A model generated the notes under the pieces. That model searched no databases. It saw only the letters and a list, made by a program, of their open reading frames with translations, and had not been told where the DNA came from. DNA of 64,000 bases, from positions 8,014,001 through 8,078,000 of the forward strand of contig CM048554.1 in NCBI GenBank assembly GCA_026413225.1. The letters are read 5' to 3'. The position numbers were made by a program, and so were the translations under genes. This document shows positions 13,770 to 27,790 of this stretch, one piece after another. Position 1 is the first letter of the stretch. Every line of letters begins with the position of its first letter. This DNA is from Otis tarda. Lineage: Eukaryota > Chordata > Aves > Otidiformes > Otididae.

Positions 13770-16311
13770 GACTCTTAAATCATTATTTTGGATCTAGATT
13801 GTTCATAGTGTGATGTTTACCAGCCTGCTATCATGCGGCGTGGAGTTTGTGAGAAAGCCTAGGACAGAGTCAGGACTTAGATGCAGAGCTCATACATATA
13901 GTGATGTTATTTGGTTTTTAGTTGTGTTGGGACTTACTGGAATTACTACTGAATCTACACCGCTGCAAGAATGCTATCATGCGTTGAACTTGCAAGGACA
14001 CAGTCTTTGACATGATATGTGAATGGCAGCAGGTCTCTTTGGCTTTAGTGTCGCTTGACATTTTTCTCTCTACAAGTGCATTGTTATGGCTGTATTTGCA
14101 AACTGGCTTTGGGATTTCAGTTTACCCTGTGCTTTGGGGCAGAAAGTAACTGGCAAACCTTTTCAAAAAAGCTTTTGGCTGTTTTGAAGTATGGAACAAG
14201 CCTCTTCTCTGCATGTTGGGATCTTTCAGAGTAAAACAGCATTATAATCAAAGATCATGATCATCCCTCTAGCTGCAATGACAGGATTTGGAGGATCTTA
14301 ACATCTGCTGTCTAACTCTTCCCAAAAATTTTGGCATTGAGCAGGGCTCTGTACTGAGCAGAAGCATAGTGCAAGACACGAATAATCTGTAATTCTGAGC
14401 CATTCAGAGAACCTTGCATGTAACTCATGGCAGTGCTGTCTGGGACTTGCTATAGTCATTATTTGTTCCACTTACTCACAAAATAAATTGTCTTAGCTTC
14501 AATCCATGTGTGCTGGAAGTGTCCACAAAACTTCCTTAAATGTGGACAGAACAAGCAGCTCTGCATTTGCACCAAGGCAGCTGGTCCTCCAAATTTGCCT
14601 TTCACTGCAGTGCTTTGAGGTTTGAAAGGAAAATAAAAAGTCTGCTGCTGACAGCAGGCGGGTATATTCTCTGGTAATGGCTTGAAAAATTCTGTCACCT
14701 ATTGACGTGGCTGGGCAGGGTGTGTGGATGTTTTTAAATGGTTCTGCTAAAACTGGTGTTGCTGGTGCACAGTGGTTCACTTAAGTAATATAATCACCCA
14801 GTCAACATCTACTGCTCTAAGAAATCTTGCACTGAAGAACTATCTTATTTGGATTGTTTTTATAGTAGGAAATATTATTTCTTTTCCCAAAATACCGGTC
14901 AGATTTTTTCAAAAGGATGGCCAAATGATTTGAGGGGTGGGACGGGGAATTAAATGGACAATATTTTCAAAAGCATGATGGCATAAATACCTGTTTCTGC
15001 TGAAAGTCAACATATGTTTAGCTCTTCCCCAATACCAGATGTTTTTGCAAATGCCTGAGTGAAGTTGGAGGGGGACAAATCCAGTTCAAGTTTCCACATG
15101 GCACATGTTCACAACATGTGAACACGTGAACTCATGCAGAGAGCCCTCAAAGCCAATGACATCTGGCAAAAATGCTTCCAGAAATCCAAGGAGTAACTGG
15201 TAGAGAATTGAGCTGAGACTCTAGTGCTTCAAGTGATCCCAGCTGGGACATGGGCATGGTAATAAAGCAAAACATCTTCTGTCAGCGGTCATTCATTCTG
15301 TGATTCGGCAAAATGCCCAAGTCCATTTGTGAGCACTGAAGTTCACTATTGTAAATCTTCCCTAAAAATAAGGGAAAGAAACTATTCTCTTTCTTTTTGG
15401 GGCATATCAACATTTTATATTTCACATGTTACATGGTCGCTCCCTGATGTCTGAACCCTATAATTAGGCATCCGTCAACCCTATAACCATGCCATCATCT
15501 CTAGGATGGCATTCTTTTCCATATGCTCAAAACATTTTATATTTAAACCTCATTCTTCTAACTGTATTAGTTCTGTTTCTCATGATTAAATGGCCATGTA
15601 ATTATTTATAATAAAAATATTCTACAATATTGTTTTGAAGTTAGTATCAATGCACAGGAGTTTTAAAAAAGAGTTTTTATAAATATCCTTGGTATATGTA
15701 GTCTAGTAAATCAAGTGGTGGGTATCAAGTTGATCTCAGTTCATTCAGTTGGATATTGGGAGTCTGATTCTTGGTAAGTGATGGGAATGCTGTGATACGA
15801 GGCAGTGCCCAAGAAGAGGAAAACTGTCATTAATCACTGGGTTTAATAACAGTAATTTACATTCTGTCGGGGCTACTGGTCCAGTTTTGTTAATCACATC
15901 AAGCTTCTCTGATTTATGGTCAGTATAACACACTTTTGATGTAAAGCTTAACTATTCAAAAGGACAATAATTCAAGAGTGGGTATTAAATTACTAGATTA
16001 TTTTGAATAATTTTGCTACTGTTGGACTGCTCAAAAGCTGGTACAAAGATGTTGCTCTCAAGAAACTTGTATGTATTATAGATATAGTCCACAGAAGTCT
16101 GGGGTGTGGTTTATTTTGTTTTAATTTTAAAATTGTGTGAAACTGGTCAGTGTTGTACTGGATTTAAAATTTAACATTGAATTTCATTTTGACATTCATT
16201 TCATTTTTGACATCAGTGTCACTGACAGATACTTGTATCTGTTTGACTCTAGCAGAATTTAAATTAAAAGACAGGTTTACGTGCTCTGCTGAACTTAAAT
16301 GTGTATTTATA

Positions 16312-16344
16312 GTTGAGCATCTATTTTAAGAATAGATGCTCAAC
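16312..16344. repeat. Perfect 14-bp inverted repeat (hairpin)
   Basis: GTTGAGCATCTATT at 16312-16325 and its exact reverse complement AATAGATGCTCAAC at 16331-16344 are separated by TTAAG. The stem is perfect over 14 pairs with a 5-nt loop and ends abruptly on both sides. It is too short for a typical microRNA precursor and no transposon ends are evident. Confidence 0.95.
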
Positions 16345-18090
16345 ATGGAAGAAATACGTGGAACTTACTGATTTCCATGCTGTTTGCAGTATCTAATTTT
16401 GTTTTTTTTTTTTTTTCACACACAAACAAAAGGAAATTATTTTGTCCCTTTGGTTGTTCTGATATACAGATGCTCTTCAAACTAATTGGATTTATTTTTT
16501 GAATACCAGGTCTACGCAAAGAAACAATATTTTAACATGCATATTCCTGCTGACTTTAAAGCATTAAAGAAAAACAGTATCATGTCTGATTCCCCAGTAC
16601 ACTGCTCTGCTTTTACCCCAGCATAGTCACCTCTATTTTTTCTGCAACAGCTTTCTGGGCTAATGTGAGTAAAGAGCTGGTAAAATGCAGCAGAGCATCA
16701 GACCCAGCTCTGAGTATGGTGGCAACTGTCAGAGAGCAGGTCGCTCCTGGGGTCACCGCTGAGTCCCAATGGCCTAGGCTGTGCCATGCAATAAAGTGAT
16801 TTTCTCTTGATACACCAGCCAGGGAATTATTCTATGGAGGTATTAACTCAGCGAAGAGAATTGACCTTCTGCTCTCTAGCAGGAGTATCAAGTAGCTGGA
16901 TAATAGTATTGTGTGCTTCCACTAACAAGGAGGTTGATTTAAAGTCTTATCAGTTGATGTTTCCACGTGGACCTACGCCAAGGAGCCTTCGTTGAGAAAA
17001 CTACTGAGCTAAAATGGAAATAATATGTGCTGGGGGGAATAGCAGGCATATAAAAATATTCATAATGACTTCTGTTTAAATAACACACTTGTAGCATCTT
17101 TTGACGGATGCATATTGTGGGTAATAAAGTAAACACATTAGGTTAACTGTTGTAGATAGAGGTTATGTGTCAATGAAGCAAACCCTTCTGTCCTTTGCAT
17201 AACTTATTATGAGGCAGCGCCTCATGGAGACAATCTCACTGCGTTACTTCACATGGCACTATTCAGCCCTCAGGACCAGAGATTCATCTTTGCAATTAAA
17301 AGGGAAGAAAAAAAGCTGCTGTCCATGTGTGGTCCCTCTTGCAGGTCACCAGATGATTGTGGCAGAGCTGTAATGATGGAAACGGAACGGTTTGCTGGGT
17401 GAGTCCTTCAGAGGAGCTAGCCAGAGTGGCAACTGCGGTGTTTGTCAAAGATTTGTCTGTCTCTACTAGCATCCTATACTTGAGAAAGCACATGGATCTT
17501 GGTTTATATTCATTGCCTTTTGGCACATAGAAGGCTGTGTTGTTTGCTCAGCTGGTATGACTGTGTTATCCAACACAGGATCCAGAGGGGCAAATTCTGC
17601 CTGCAGCTTTGAAGGGTCAGGGCCCAGAGAACTAACTGTGGCCACAAAAGACTGAGTTTCTTCTTTCCTCTTACAGTCACTTCTCACTTGCTCAGATAGG
17701 TGATGACTATTCTGATGGCCACACGCTTTTTCAGCATGCTGACTAGTTTCTGAATTATTGGCTTAAAGTATGTAATAGGTTACTTCAAGCCAACCAACAG
17801 TTCATCAAATAAGTTATTCTGTGTTCATGTTGTTTCAATTTTTCAACTTCTCCTTAATCTCCCACTCCCCTTGTTCTCTCACTTATGCATAGCTTTGTTG
17901 TAGTTGCGTATGTTTATTACCGTCTAGTAACAGACATGCAGTAGATATTCTCAGATATTTCCTGATAAGTTATGTCGTTATTTCCCACTCCTTGTTACAG
18001 GGGTAGCAAGGACAGACAGCAAATGACAGCTTGTTGATGGCATTCAGCCCTCTGTGTGCGTGTTTGCGGAGAGGCAAAGTAGATGTCCAG

Positions 18091-18110
18091 GTGTGTGTGT
18101 GTGTGTGTGT
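18091..18110 (+). repeat. (GT)10 microsatellite
   Basis: Ten uninterrupted GT units follow GATGTCCAG and precede TTGAACC. Such dinucleotide repeats are usually length-polymorphic. Confidence 0.97.
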
Positions 18111-21100
18111 TTGAACCTCAGACAAGAACAATTGCTTTAATTGCTTGCCCTCCTTCATCTTCCTTAAGGTGCTGATACAAAATCCCATTCCTCTGCTAAT
18201 CTCCTCACACACCCTCTATTAGATTTCATAACTGCTCCATAACTTTTACAAGAACAAACAGGCCATCAGACGTTTGAAATCAAAGTGCTGTTTCTTTCCG
18301 ATTGGCTACACAGTGCAGTCATACAGCACTGAGTATTGTAAAGCTTTTAACAGGCCAACGGAAGAGAAAAGAGAGCAGCAAGAAAATGCACCGAAACTGC
18401 ACCGAGTGCAACAGAAGTACACCTTAGGTCCAGTGCTGCACAGGGTAAAATACTGTGCCTCTCAGCTAATAATCTGGAATCCCATTATCACTGAGCCATA
18501 AACTGAATTATTGGTGATGTACAGACTGGATTATTCTATCTACTTTTTGTGCCGTATATCCGAAAGTTGACACTTAATGATATTGTCCTACAGTAGATCA
18601 AGTTTTACAACAGCAACAAAAGATTTGAAACGGTTTTATATTGAGGACATTCAGAGGATAAACAGTGCTGTATTATAGGAGGGAATGGCATTCAGTTGTG
18701 TTGCCATCTGGGAGACAAGCACTGAAGTGCTATTAATATTTAAACCTTTTAGGTTTTTTTTAGAATTGGTAGCATTGCTGAAAAACCACTTATAACTCTG
18801 TAGTAAATTTTGGTGTCAAAGGATGCTGTAAATAGTATTACAGCAGCAATTAACATGGGCAGAACTATAATCTCATTTGCTTTTAAGGTATCTTCTTCAA
18901 ACGCTAGTACGAGAGGAACAGATCAGATTAGGTTGCGTGTGTGGCACTAAATCTACTGTGTTGCATAAACACTCTCCATTTGACACCGAAGAGGACAGTG
19001 CAGACTCTTCTCTATCTCAGCAGAGCTTATCCATACTTATTTCAGCTAATCTTTTGATTCAATGTGGCAATCACTTAAATACCCTAATTGGCTAATTTTA
19101 TTATTACGTTCACTGGTAACGTGCTAATTGTTTTATTTCTGGGAAGTTGTAAAAAATGATGCTCAATATTGATTTGTTTATCTTCTGCTCCATTTATTTT
19201 TATTAAAATATGGTTTGATTTAATTCTGTATTTCAGAAAATCATTGTCATACATAAACATGTTAGTGAAGAAGGGTAGGGGCAGATTGAAAAATGGAGAG
19301 GCACCATTATACAGCACAGATATGAATACAAGGTAGAAATTTTGGGTTTAAATGAATTTGTTGTGCAGTCAAAACATGTCTGGCTGCATTCATTCATCTA
19401 ATTTCCTTGCAATAAAGCACAAAAATAAAAAGCCAATCAGTACAAACTCTCCAGGGTTTTACTGCCTTGGTTTCTGGTCAACAAGGCCCAATTGACTCTC
19501 TGCTTTCTTGAAAGCATCATCCCTTTGAAAAGGCTCGTATAGCTGTGCCTAATTGCTGAGCGTGTCTTTCTGCGCAGCCCTGAGCCATGGCAGGGAATTA
19601 GCTTTCCCTTTCCTTTGGGGGAAAGCAGGGAAGGAATAGCTTCTCATCAAGTTGATACCGGGTCAAGGTGCAGAAACTTCTAAGTCCCATCTGGGAATGA
19701 GTCCCTCCATTACAGGCAGAAAATTCACATAACCGTTTCATCAGTTTGTTTGCTATACTAATCATTGTGATGGCTGTGTTAGTCACTTCCCAAGCCAGTG
19801 CTGGCACCTTCAGCGGTCCAAAGTGAGGAAGTGCTAAGGATATGCTGGAGTTATATTTTTGCCTGCTAGCTTACTGCCACGGAAGGTGCAGAAGCACTGC
19901 ACAGAAATAAGATAATGCTTATGCTTAAAATCGCACCCATGTGGAATGTAGGTCTGTACCATTTTCCACCTTTTGTGTTTACTGGGGCACAACTGGGAGC
20001 AAGACACACAGTTTTTGAGTCTCTCCAGTTGTAGCTAATTCTGGAAACTTTACCCAGATGTTCAGCTTACAGTATTTGCAGAAGGTGCCCATGGATCTGA
20101 TGTCTCTGTAGATAGGTTTCTGTTGGTTGAAGGCTATTAGTGACTATCGATATGGTTACCAAAGACTTTGTTGTTGATTGTGTTGCAACAAAACACAGAG
20201 AAATCATGGAAGTCAGAAGACACTTTTTTTTTTCTCCTCCATATCAGAAACAATCTAGACTTTATGCACTATTAGTTTATAAGTAATCCAAATCCTTAGG
20301 TGACCTTTTAGTCACAGAAACAAGGAAGGAATTTGAAATCACTGAAACCACAGATAACATTAAAGAATCAAATCAAGCATTTGGAAGGGTCAGCTGTATA
20401 AATATCCAAATAACACCGAGTGCTCTTTGCAAGCATTCTTCTTTAAGAGGTTACCAAAGTGAGAAAAATGCTTCCTTTAATGGGAAGTTATACTTGGCAA
20501 TTTTATTATTTATTGGTTAAAATAGAATAGTGTTTAAAGTGTGCTACCTGTTTTCTCATCCTATAGCACAGCTGATGCATCCCCTTTACATGATGTTAGA
20601 GGTGCCTCATTGACTTTCTTGCAGTTGGTGGACTTCCCACATTATCTCTGATGAATCTCTAAAAATCTTAAGACCTTTTTGTGCTCCTTTTAAGGGGTAT
20701 TGGTTTCATTCTCTGAAGGAGATATCCTTCTTGTCTCAAAAGTCCTTTTCAGCATTAAAGTGTAGTGTTATGTTTTCCTAGAAATCAAGGAGTTTTTAGA
20801 TGAGAAATTTTCAGGATAAAATAAATTGCACTCTGTCTTCATAAGCGTATCAAGCACAATTCACTCTTTTTCTTCTTTATCATTGTGCTTTTTAATGAGA
20901 TATGTAGTTTCTAAATTCTCAAATGAAAGGATTTGGGTGAGGACACCAAAAAGTGCACTCCTAGGGCTATCAGATCTCCTTGTAAACCTGTCTGTGGCTT
21001 TTAGCAAGACTGGAAATGTGTGAAAAGGATATTGTTAGTTTAGGAAATTCTGGAGGAAGTTGGGCGCTAATAAGCCTTTTGTGAATTTTACAGAACCACG

Positions 21101-22208
21101 TACCTGGCCCCTCCTTTCCATAGTGCAGTGTAACAAAACATTGCTTCCATAGGAGCAGTCCTCCAAATTTATTTCCATCCAAAGCTGTACACTTTATGAC
21201 CGTTATCTGTTCCTAATGTGAAGTTTCAACAGTATGCACAGCTTACATCCACAGTGGTCATCTATCACTTGAAAGAAAGCTTTAATTAACGGAAACCTAA
21301 TTTTAATGAGGTACTGAGCCATGATCTTGTAAATTCTGCAGTACAGAGAATCATTTAGTTCAGGTTCACTTGTAACAATCTTCAGCAACACGATGCTTTT
21401 TATGACAGTGTTTAACAGATTTTGGTGTTAAGCTAGAAGCTCTTTTTGGAGTAACCATCTTCTTTACCTTGTAAGCATATTTTGGATTAATTGTGTTATG
21501 TTTTTCAAGCAATGATACTATCGCTTGCCTTCTGAACAAAAACTTCTGCTATTTCTGAACTCTTCACCCTGTGTCCACCTGAGACTCCAAAGGGATTCGC
21601 TGCTCTCAAATCTGTTCCAAAAGCATCTTTGCTGCAACACCTAGGCCAGTCAAATTCCATTATTTTCACAGAAACCACTCATGTTTAACAACTACAGCAA
21701 AGTAAGCAGGTTATGCTGCTTCCCCCTGCAGGTGCAAGAATGAGTGTGGGGTAAGGAAGCACGGGCAGTTCTTAGTGGCGTGTTTAATACTCTGGCTCAG
21801 ATGCACTGGCTTAAATGTGCTGTGCTTGACATAAGACCAGAAGGTGGAAAGTGAGGCAGGGAGGGTTTGGTATCAGCTTTCTGTATCCTCTTCGTCTGAT
21901 CACAAGTGACAGCAGCATGTTGAGCTGCTTTAACCTGTGATGAGCTCTCTCCGCTCTCAATGGGCAATTCTGGAAGCAAGGGAGATGCCAGGGGCAGAAA
22001 GATGTATCCACGACAGCCCTTTCCCTGGACATGCTGCATGGGGTGAAGATGGTGGCTCCACAACAGTGTGTTAATATTCCCTTTGGGGAAGGGTTGCTCT
22101 AGGGCAGCAGCGCCTGCTGCCTTACCCACTGCTTCCCAGAGCCCTTGCTACACAGAGCACAAAGGGGAATTTGAGAGTGAATCCTTACGTGACTTCTATT
22201 TTTTTTCC

Positions 22209-22226
22209 TTTTTTTTTTTTTTTTTT
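22209..22226 (+). repeat. T18 homopolymer
   Basis: An 18-T run preceded by a shorter T run and CC; no associated element was recognised. Confidence 0.9.
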
Positions 22227-24021
22227 AAATATCATCACTTACAAGAAGCCATTCAGGTTGTTGTAAATGTTATTTTAATGGGGCTATTAGAAAGACAAGG
22301 CTCCCCCTCAGAACCAAGAACCAGAAATGTTAAATAGTTCCGTGATAATGGTAAAAAAGAACATAATTCTGACACATTTTCAGCACTAAATATCCAATTG
22401 CTTATCTATAGCAAACCAGGAAATTCAGAAGGCTCAAAGCATGTGGCGCACTTTTCCAGATAATAGTCACACAGTAATCAAAATTGTTTATTATTTGATT
22501 GTGAATAATCAATATTTAATGTTCTTTAACTATTTTTTTAAAAAGAAATACTGTGTTTTTAACAAATTGATATGTTATTTAACATATTTATCATAATGAA
22601 ATATCATTCACTTCCTTGTGCAGATAGCATTTTATTCATCTCTGTAGTTCCAGGATTCACACTTAAGTATGGGGGTCTTTTTGTTTATGGGTTTTTTTAA
22701 GAAGTGCATTTCAAAGCATTTGAGTTCAGCATAATTGTTCAACTTCCCCATCAATCTCTAATTTCATGTTATCAAGGAGGTCCACTTCCAGAATTTAACT
22801 GGTGCTTTTGTTCAAATTATTAGTAAATTGTTTTGTACTCAGATCAGCAAATGAGAAGTAATTTTGTTTGAAACTAAGTAATCTTCCTATTGAAGGGCTT
22901 AAAAAAAACCCCAACACTTAAATCAGCAATCAAGTTACTATTCAGACTCTGTTTATTTGAACTGAATGATGCATTTTCTTTGTCTTGTTGTCCTACTCAC
23001 GTTGTGATGAGAATGTAGAATTAGACCTTCTGATATCTTTGGTTTGTACCGCAAATGTAATTCTACCTGACTTGAGCATCAGCTGGTAATTGAAAACATC
23101 ATAATCTCAAGCTTCAACAGTTTTGTTTGTGTGGGTTTTGTTTTGTTTTAAATTTAGCAGAAGTGAACATGTGCTTACTTTGACAATCCCATTTCAAGGG
23201 ATGTTTTGAGGAACTTCTTTTTGGAAGCATCAGTGTGGTGTTCTTGGACCTGAACCACTGTTGAACACTTACAACTACTCAACTAGTTTTCACAATCTGT
23301 TGTCCTGTAAAGTAATAAATGGCCCAAATTTTCTACACACTAATTAAAATTCCATTTCTCATAAATTCCTTAATCGAGATCAAGTCATTATGTGCTTTGT
23401 TGATTCTTAAGTGCAAAGATAATTGCAATGGACAGCATGAAAGTGGTTTGATTATTGCCTGTCGACTCTTGTGAATTCTAATAGGTCTAATTACATAGCA
23501 TCAATTCATCATCTCAGCATCACTTCTTTTTATTATGAGGTCTCTGAATTGTAATGTGCTCATAAAGAAGTGTAGTAGTATATCAGGGATGACATGGTAC
23601 CTGGTCTATTGTAATTTTCCTTCCTTACCTAATGTTACTATTGAAATAAAAAGTTTATTATATGGTGCCCCTTCCCAGAAACTTGTTTTAAAATTTGTCT
23701 TCATGAAGAAAAGGATACTGTCTTCCTCTGAATTTGCATTTGTAATTTCTCTGCTAAATGACAGTCACTTCTATTTTTTACTTTTCCAAATCGTTCCCAT
23801 AAATCCTGACTGTAATGTGTTGGCTGCAAAACATCTATCAAAAGCTTTATGACAGGGTTCTTTGTTATTGCTGAACATTTAGATGATGAGGACTCTGTAA
23901 TGAGGTGAAGTTCCCGATAAAAACTTCATTGGTGGAGAAGCAGGAGAAAAGGAGCACTCAGATACATTAGAATTTCATTCTGTGGGAAATCAGATAGTAG
24001 GATTGGTTTTGTTGGGTGTCC

Positions 24022-24042
24022 TTTTTTTTTTTTTTTTTTTTT
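24022..24042 (+). repeat. T21 homopolymer
   Basis: An uninterrupted run of 21 T between GGGTGTCC and CCCTTTGC. It could be the complement of a retroposon poly(A) tail, but no body is recognisable on the right. Confidence 0.92.
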
Positions 24043-26574
24043 CCCTTTGCAAAAGGCCTTTGTCATGCTGGTTTTTTTCTCCCTAAAGTATCAGTTAAGA
24101 AGTTGTCTTGAAGGGAGCTGAAGATAGCTAGAGAGGAAACCAGTCTTGTAACTGAAGGTTACGAAGTTCTGCCTTAGTAATTTTTAATAGATTTTACTGC
24201 ACACATGCAGGAAAGTCCTAGCTTTTCTGAAAGATGAAGTTTCTACTAAGCTAAAGTATTACAAATATTTAAATGATAAAACATTAACACTGTCAGCACT
24301 AACATGGGCTAAATTACTTATTTCTGACAAGTTTCCTCTTGACTTTTCTTAAAAATGGAAAGAAGAGTTTGTGCTTAATGCTAAAGCTTTGCCTTTTTCT
24401 AAAACTTTGTGAAGTCATCATCCTACATTGCTCATCCTTCGCTGCTGCTGCAGCACTGGCAGTATCTACAGACTTCTCAAAGCACTAATAGCCGTTGCTG
24501 CGAAGGGATCTTCTGAGTCAGACCACAGCCCAGGCACATTCAAGCACTTTACCCTGGAAATGGCACGGGTGAGGCCATTGGATTCAGCTTTTTCCAACAC
24601 ATTGCCTTCAGACGTGGGAACTAAATTGAAAACATTCCTGTGCGTAAGGTCAGGATGTTTACCATGATTAGAATCAAGCACTTGGCTTGCTTTGAAAAAA
24701 AATTTGCAGCGGTTTCACGAAAACATGAGAAAGCACATGTCTATGTTTTGTTTTCTTTACTGCGGCCTCGCCTAACATGTTTTTGCTTACTTCAGTGTAT
24801 ACTGCTCAGCTGGCAGTATAAAATTGTTTGCTGCTTCACGTGCTCTGATTTTTGGCTTTCTGTAAACAATAAGAGCTGACATTATTCTTGAAGTGATTGC
24901 TTTCACTGTGAAAATATCAGTATGTCTTTCCAACGACCCACACAAGGGGGATACAACGCTGTGAAGTACAACTTTGCAAATAGACTTCTGAAAATTCCAC
25001 CTAATCCTCAGGCTGGCATTAAAGTGGATAACATGAGTTTGCAGACATTTCCTCTTTTCCTGGAGAAATGATGCATTTTGCTTGTGGATACTGTGAGTGA
25101 CAAAACAACCATTTTGCTTCAATAACAACTGCAATAAAATTTACAAATATTTTTCTCAATATGATTTTCCAGAAATTGAGCAGTTCCCCTCAGCAAGTTA
25201 TAGCCTTACATGTGGAAATGGCATGTTGTTCTCACACTTTAGTCACCCTTGCAGGCTTTGCCATTGCCACATACAGGTTTATTTCTAAGGCATTACTGTG
25301 TTTACAAATTATTGCTACCATTTCTAGTCCTGCTCTTTCTGGTTCTCAGTTGCTAAACCATGACAACCTACTTAAGAGACTTGAGTTTGAAAATCCCCGC
25401 TTTTGATTATCGTGAAAAGCTTGTGACAGGCCAGCAGGATGCTGCGATATTACTTAGAGCCTCAGTTGACTGTATTTACATCTGTGTTTCTCCTACAGCA
25501 AGGATAAGCTCAAAACTGTCCTTCAGCAGCTCTTTTAGGTCATTACATGACTTTCTAGAAAGTTGTTTAAGTACATTTTTCTCGATTGAGCTGAACAAGC
25601 TATGACACCAGTGCTTTTCCAAGGGCTTTTCCTAGTGATGTTGCTTGACATGGAGCATGTTAGCAGTGCAATAAGCCTCTGCAACTTGCTAACAGTTTGC
25701 TTTGCAATACACTTTTTTTTCTTGATTTAAAAAAAATAAAAATCCCCTGCTTCTTATTTTGGTACGTTTGCTTCTGCTGCAAATTCAACTGTTTACAGCT
25801 TCCACTGATGCAAAACACTCTCAAGACGTTTGTCAAAGCTTGTTTTTCACTGAAATCCACACGAGCATTACAGATTGTACAAAATACCATACCACAATTT
25901 TTGTTAAATGTCCTCGTTGGATGCATTTAATTTCTCTGCTCAGCTTTTGTATCTGCCAGCACTTCTGTGCACGTTTGCTGGAGACCCTTAGTTCCTCTCC
26001 ACCTCAGTGGTGCTTACCCATGTTGTTGCTGAGCTGAGCTCTGACATAAGCAGGCAGCGGGCCAGTAGCCTGGTCACAGCCCGTGAGAGGGTGTATATAA
26101 CTTAATGTGAAATACTGCTGAGTTAAATGTCTTGACATGAACTCAATGCAGGCAGTAAATGGAGTAAAGAGGGGTGATGTTTTCTTCTTAGTGCTTTGTT
26201 TACATTTTGTTATTTCCTCTTCTCTGGTGCACGTATCTCTCCGAGCTAGAAGGGAGTAGAGATCAGAAGATTTTAGTGCGATTTTTCTGTGGTATCTGTG
26301 AAAACTCAGTTCTGCAGAGGTTTCTGAAAGAAAACTGATAAAAGCAGGGCCAGTGTTAGGGAGGGAGCACCACGTTCAGATGCGGCCATATTAGCCAGAA
26401 CAAGTTTCTTTTTCCCCTCCCCTGCTGCGAGACGCATCCCACTGCCCCATCTGCAGAGGTATGGACTGAAGTGCAAATTCTAAGCTCGAGCTCAAATTTA
26501 AAGGAGTCCCAAGACTGAGCAAGATGTAATGGGGAAGTCATGGGGTGAATCCTGTTTGCATGGGGCAAAGGCTC

Positions 26575-26659
26575 CGGTCGGCTGAGTGTGCGCAGAATAG
26601 AGCGCTGTTAGGGCGACCGTACCCTCACTTACCTGGCAACGGGTCCGTTCTTAGTCTCG
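26575..26659. promoter_or_regulatory. CpG-dense pocket, possible regulatory element
   Basis: Nine CpG dinucleotides fall within 85 bases in an intron where CpG is otherwise scarce. A minus-strand CAG|GTAAGT donor consensus lies inside it at 26635-26627. The arrangement would suit a small unmethylated promoter or enhancer with an antisense first exon, but there is no TATA box, open frame or other direct support. Confidence 0.3.
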
Positions 26660-27714
26660 ATTCAAGCCTTGTGTTTACTTAGTTCTGCTAACATAGTTGC
26701 TGGTTTTTATTAATAATATAAATTAGCCTGTTTGCTCATTTTGGTTGAAGTATTTGGAGAGTAATAGCTGTTTACTAATAAAGCATGCAGGTAGCAGGGT
26801 TGAGGCACTAAAGTTCTTATCTAAATCTGGTTTTGGTTTGGTTTTTTTTTTGTTTGGTTTTTTTTTAGTCTATGCCTGCACATGTAGGCATGTGTCTTTC
26901 CATTTTCCCTCCCCCCTCCCTTAGGTTCAGGCTTGCTCATGCCCCCCCCATCTGCTGGGTTTGCTTTTAAGACGTTTTACAGAGCAGTGAGTTCCCAGTG
27001 CTCTGTTTATTTCATTGCCAGATGATGAAACTACCTTTCAAGCTCAAGAGCATCTCTGGGGAAGAGACTGGGAGGAAACGGTCAAAGGAATTTATCATGG
27101 ATGCTTGGCATGTACTGCATTCCTACAAGTTGGTATCTGGATTATGTTGATATCAGGAGGACGCTGGTTTCAGCCACCTAAAATTAAAATAAAATTGATG
27201 ATAGAGAGATTCCTCTTCTAGACATGAAGTCTCACATTATGGTTCAAAGAGCTGTCCAGTTATTTCACTTATCACACTTATATGAAGCGATTAAAGTGGT
27301 ACTACCAACTTGAAATCTAGTCAGCTTCCAAAAATGAGCTGAATTTACTTTGGGGTACTGCTTATGTCCCTGTTTTCATTGACAGTGTGTGAATTTTGGG
27401 GAGGGGTGGCAATAGTAAATTTAATTTTTTCCTTTTTTCATTGTTTTGTGATGGGCTAATAGATGTAGCAGGGGAAGCAACCTCTAAAGGAACCGACTGC
27501 AGACAAAAGTCTGTGAAATGTAACTTAATAAGTACAGAAGAGGAATACTTAAGGTCCAGTAAATTGGAGAGACTCTCTATATTTTTCTTATTACAATAAA
27601 CAAGTAGTGAAAGTTATATTTTTCAGTGATGATACTTAAAAGTTGAAGTGATAAAGGTGCATTCCTTCATCATGGAGAAGCTGTGCTGTCATTTTCCTTT
27701 CTCAGTGTTTGGAT

Positions 27715-27790
27715 CCTTGCTTATCTTTAAGCAGTGGTCTCATTGGTTTCAGTGGGACTGCTCCCAGGCTTGAAAGCAGTTTGCAAGTTC
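27715..27790 (+). repeat. Possible ancient amniote interspersed repeat
   Basis: The segment CATTGGTTTCAGTGGGACTG followed by CTCCCAGGCTTGAAAG resembles an old unclassified repeat common in reptile and bird DNA, whose core I remember as a CATTGACTTCAGTGGGACTGCTCAC...TGCTTAAA-type sequence. A similar CCCACTGACTTCAGTTGAC motif occurs near 8059-8077. I cannot name the family. Confidence 0.4.

Noticed and set aside
15113-15130. GTTCACA...TGTGAAC short inverted repeat
   Set aside because: Only 7-bp arms in a locally repetitive CATG/GTGAAC stretch; too short to stand out.
24787-25134. 115-codon minus-strand open frame
   Set aside because: Examined for a nested antisense gene (FLRT3-like leucine-rich repeats or fibronectin domain); nothing resembling it was seen.
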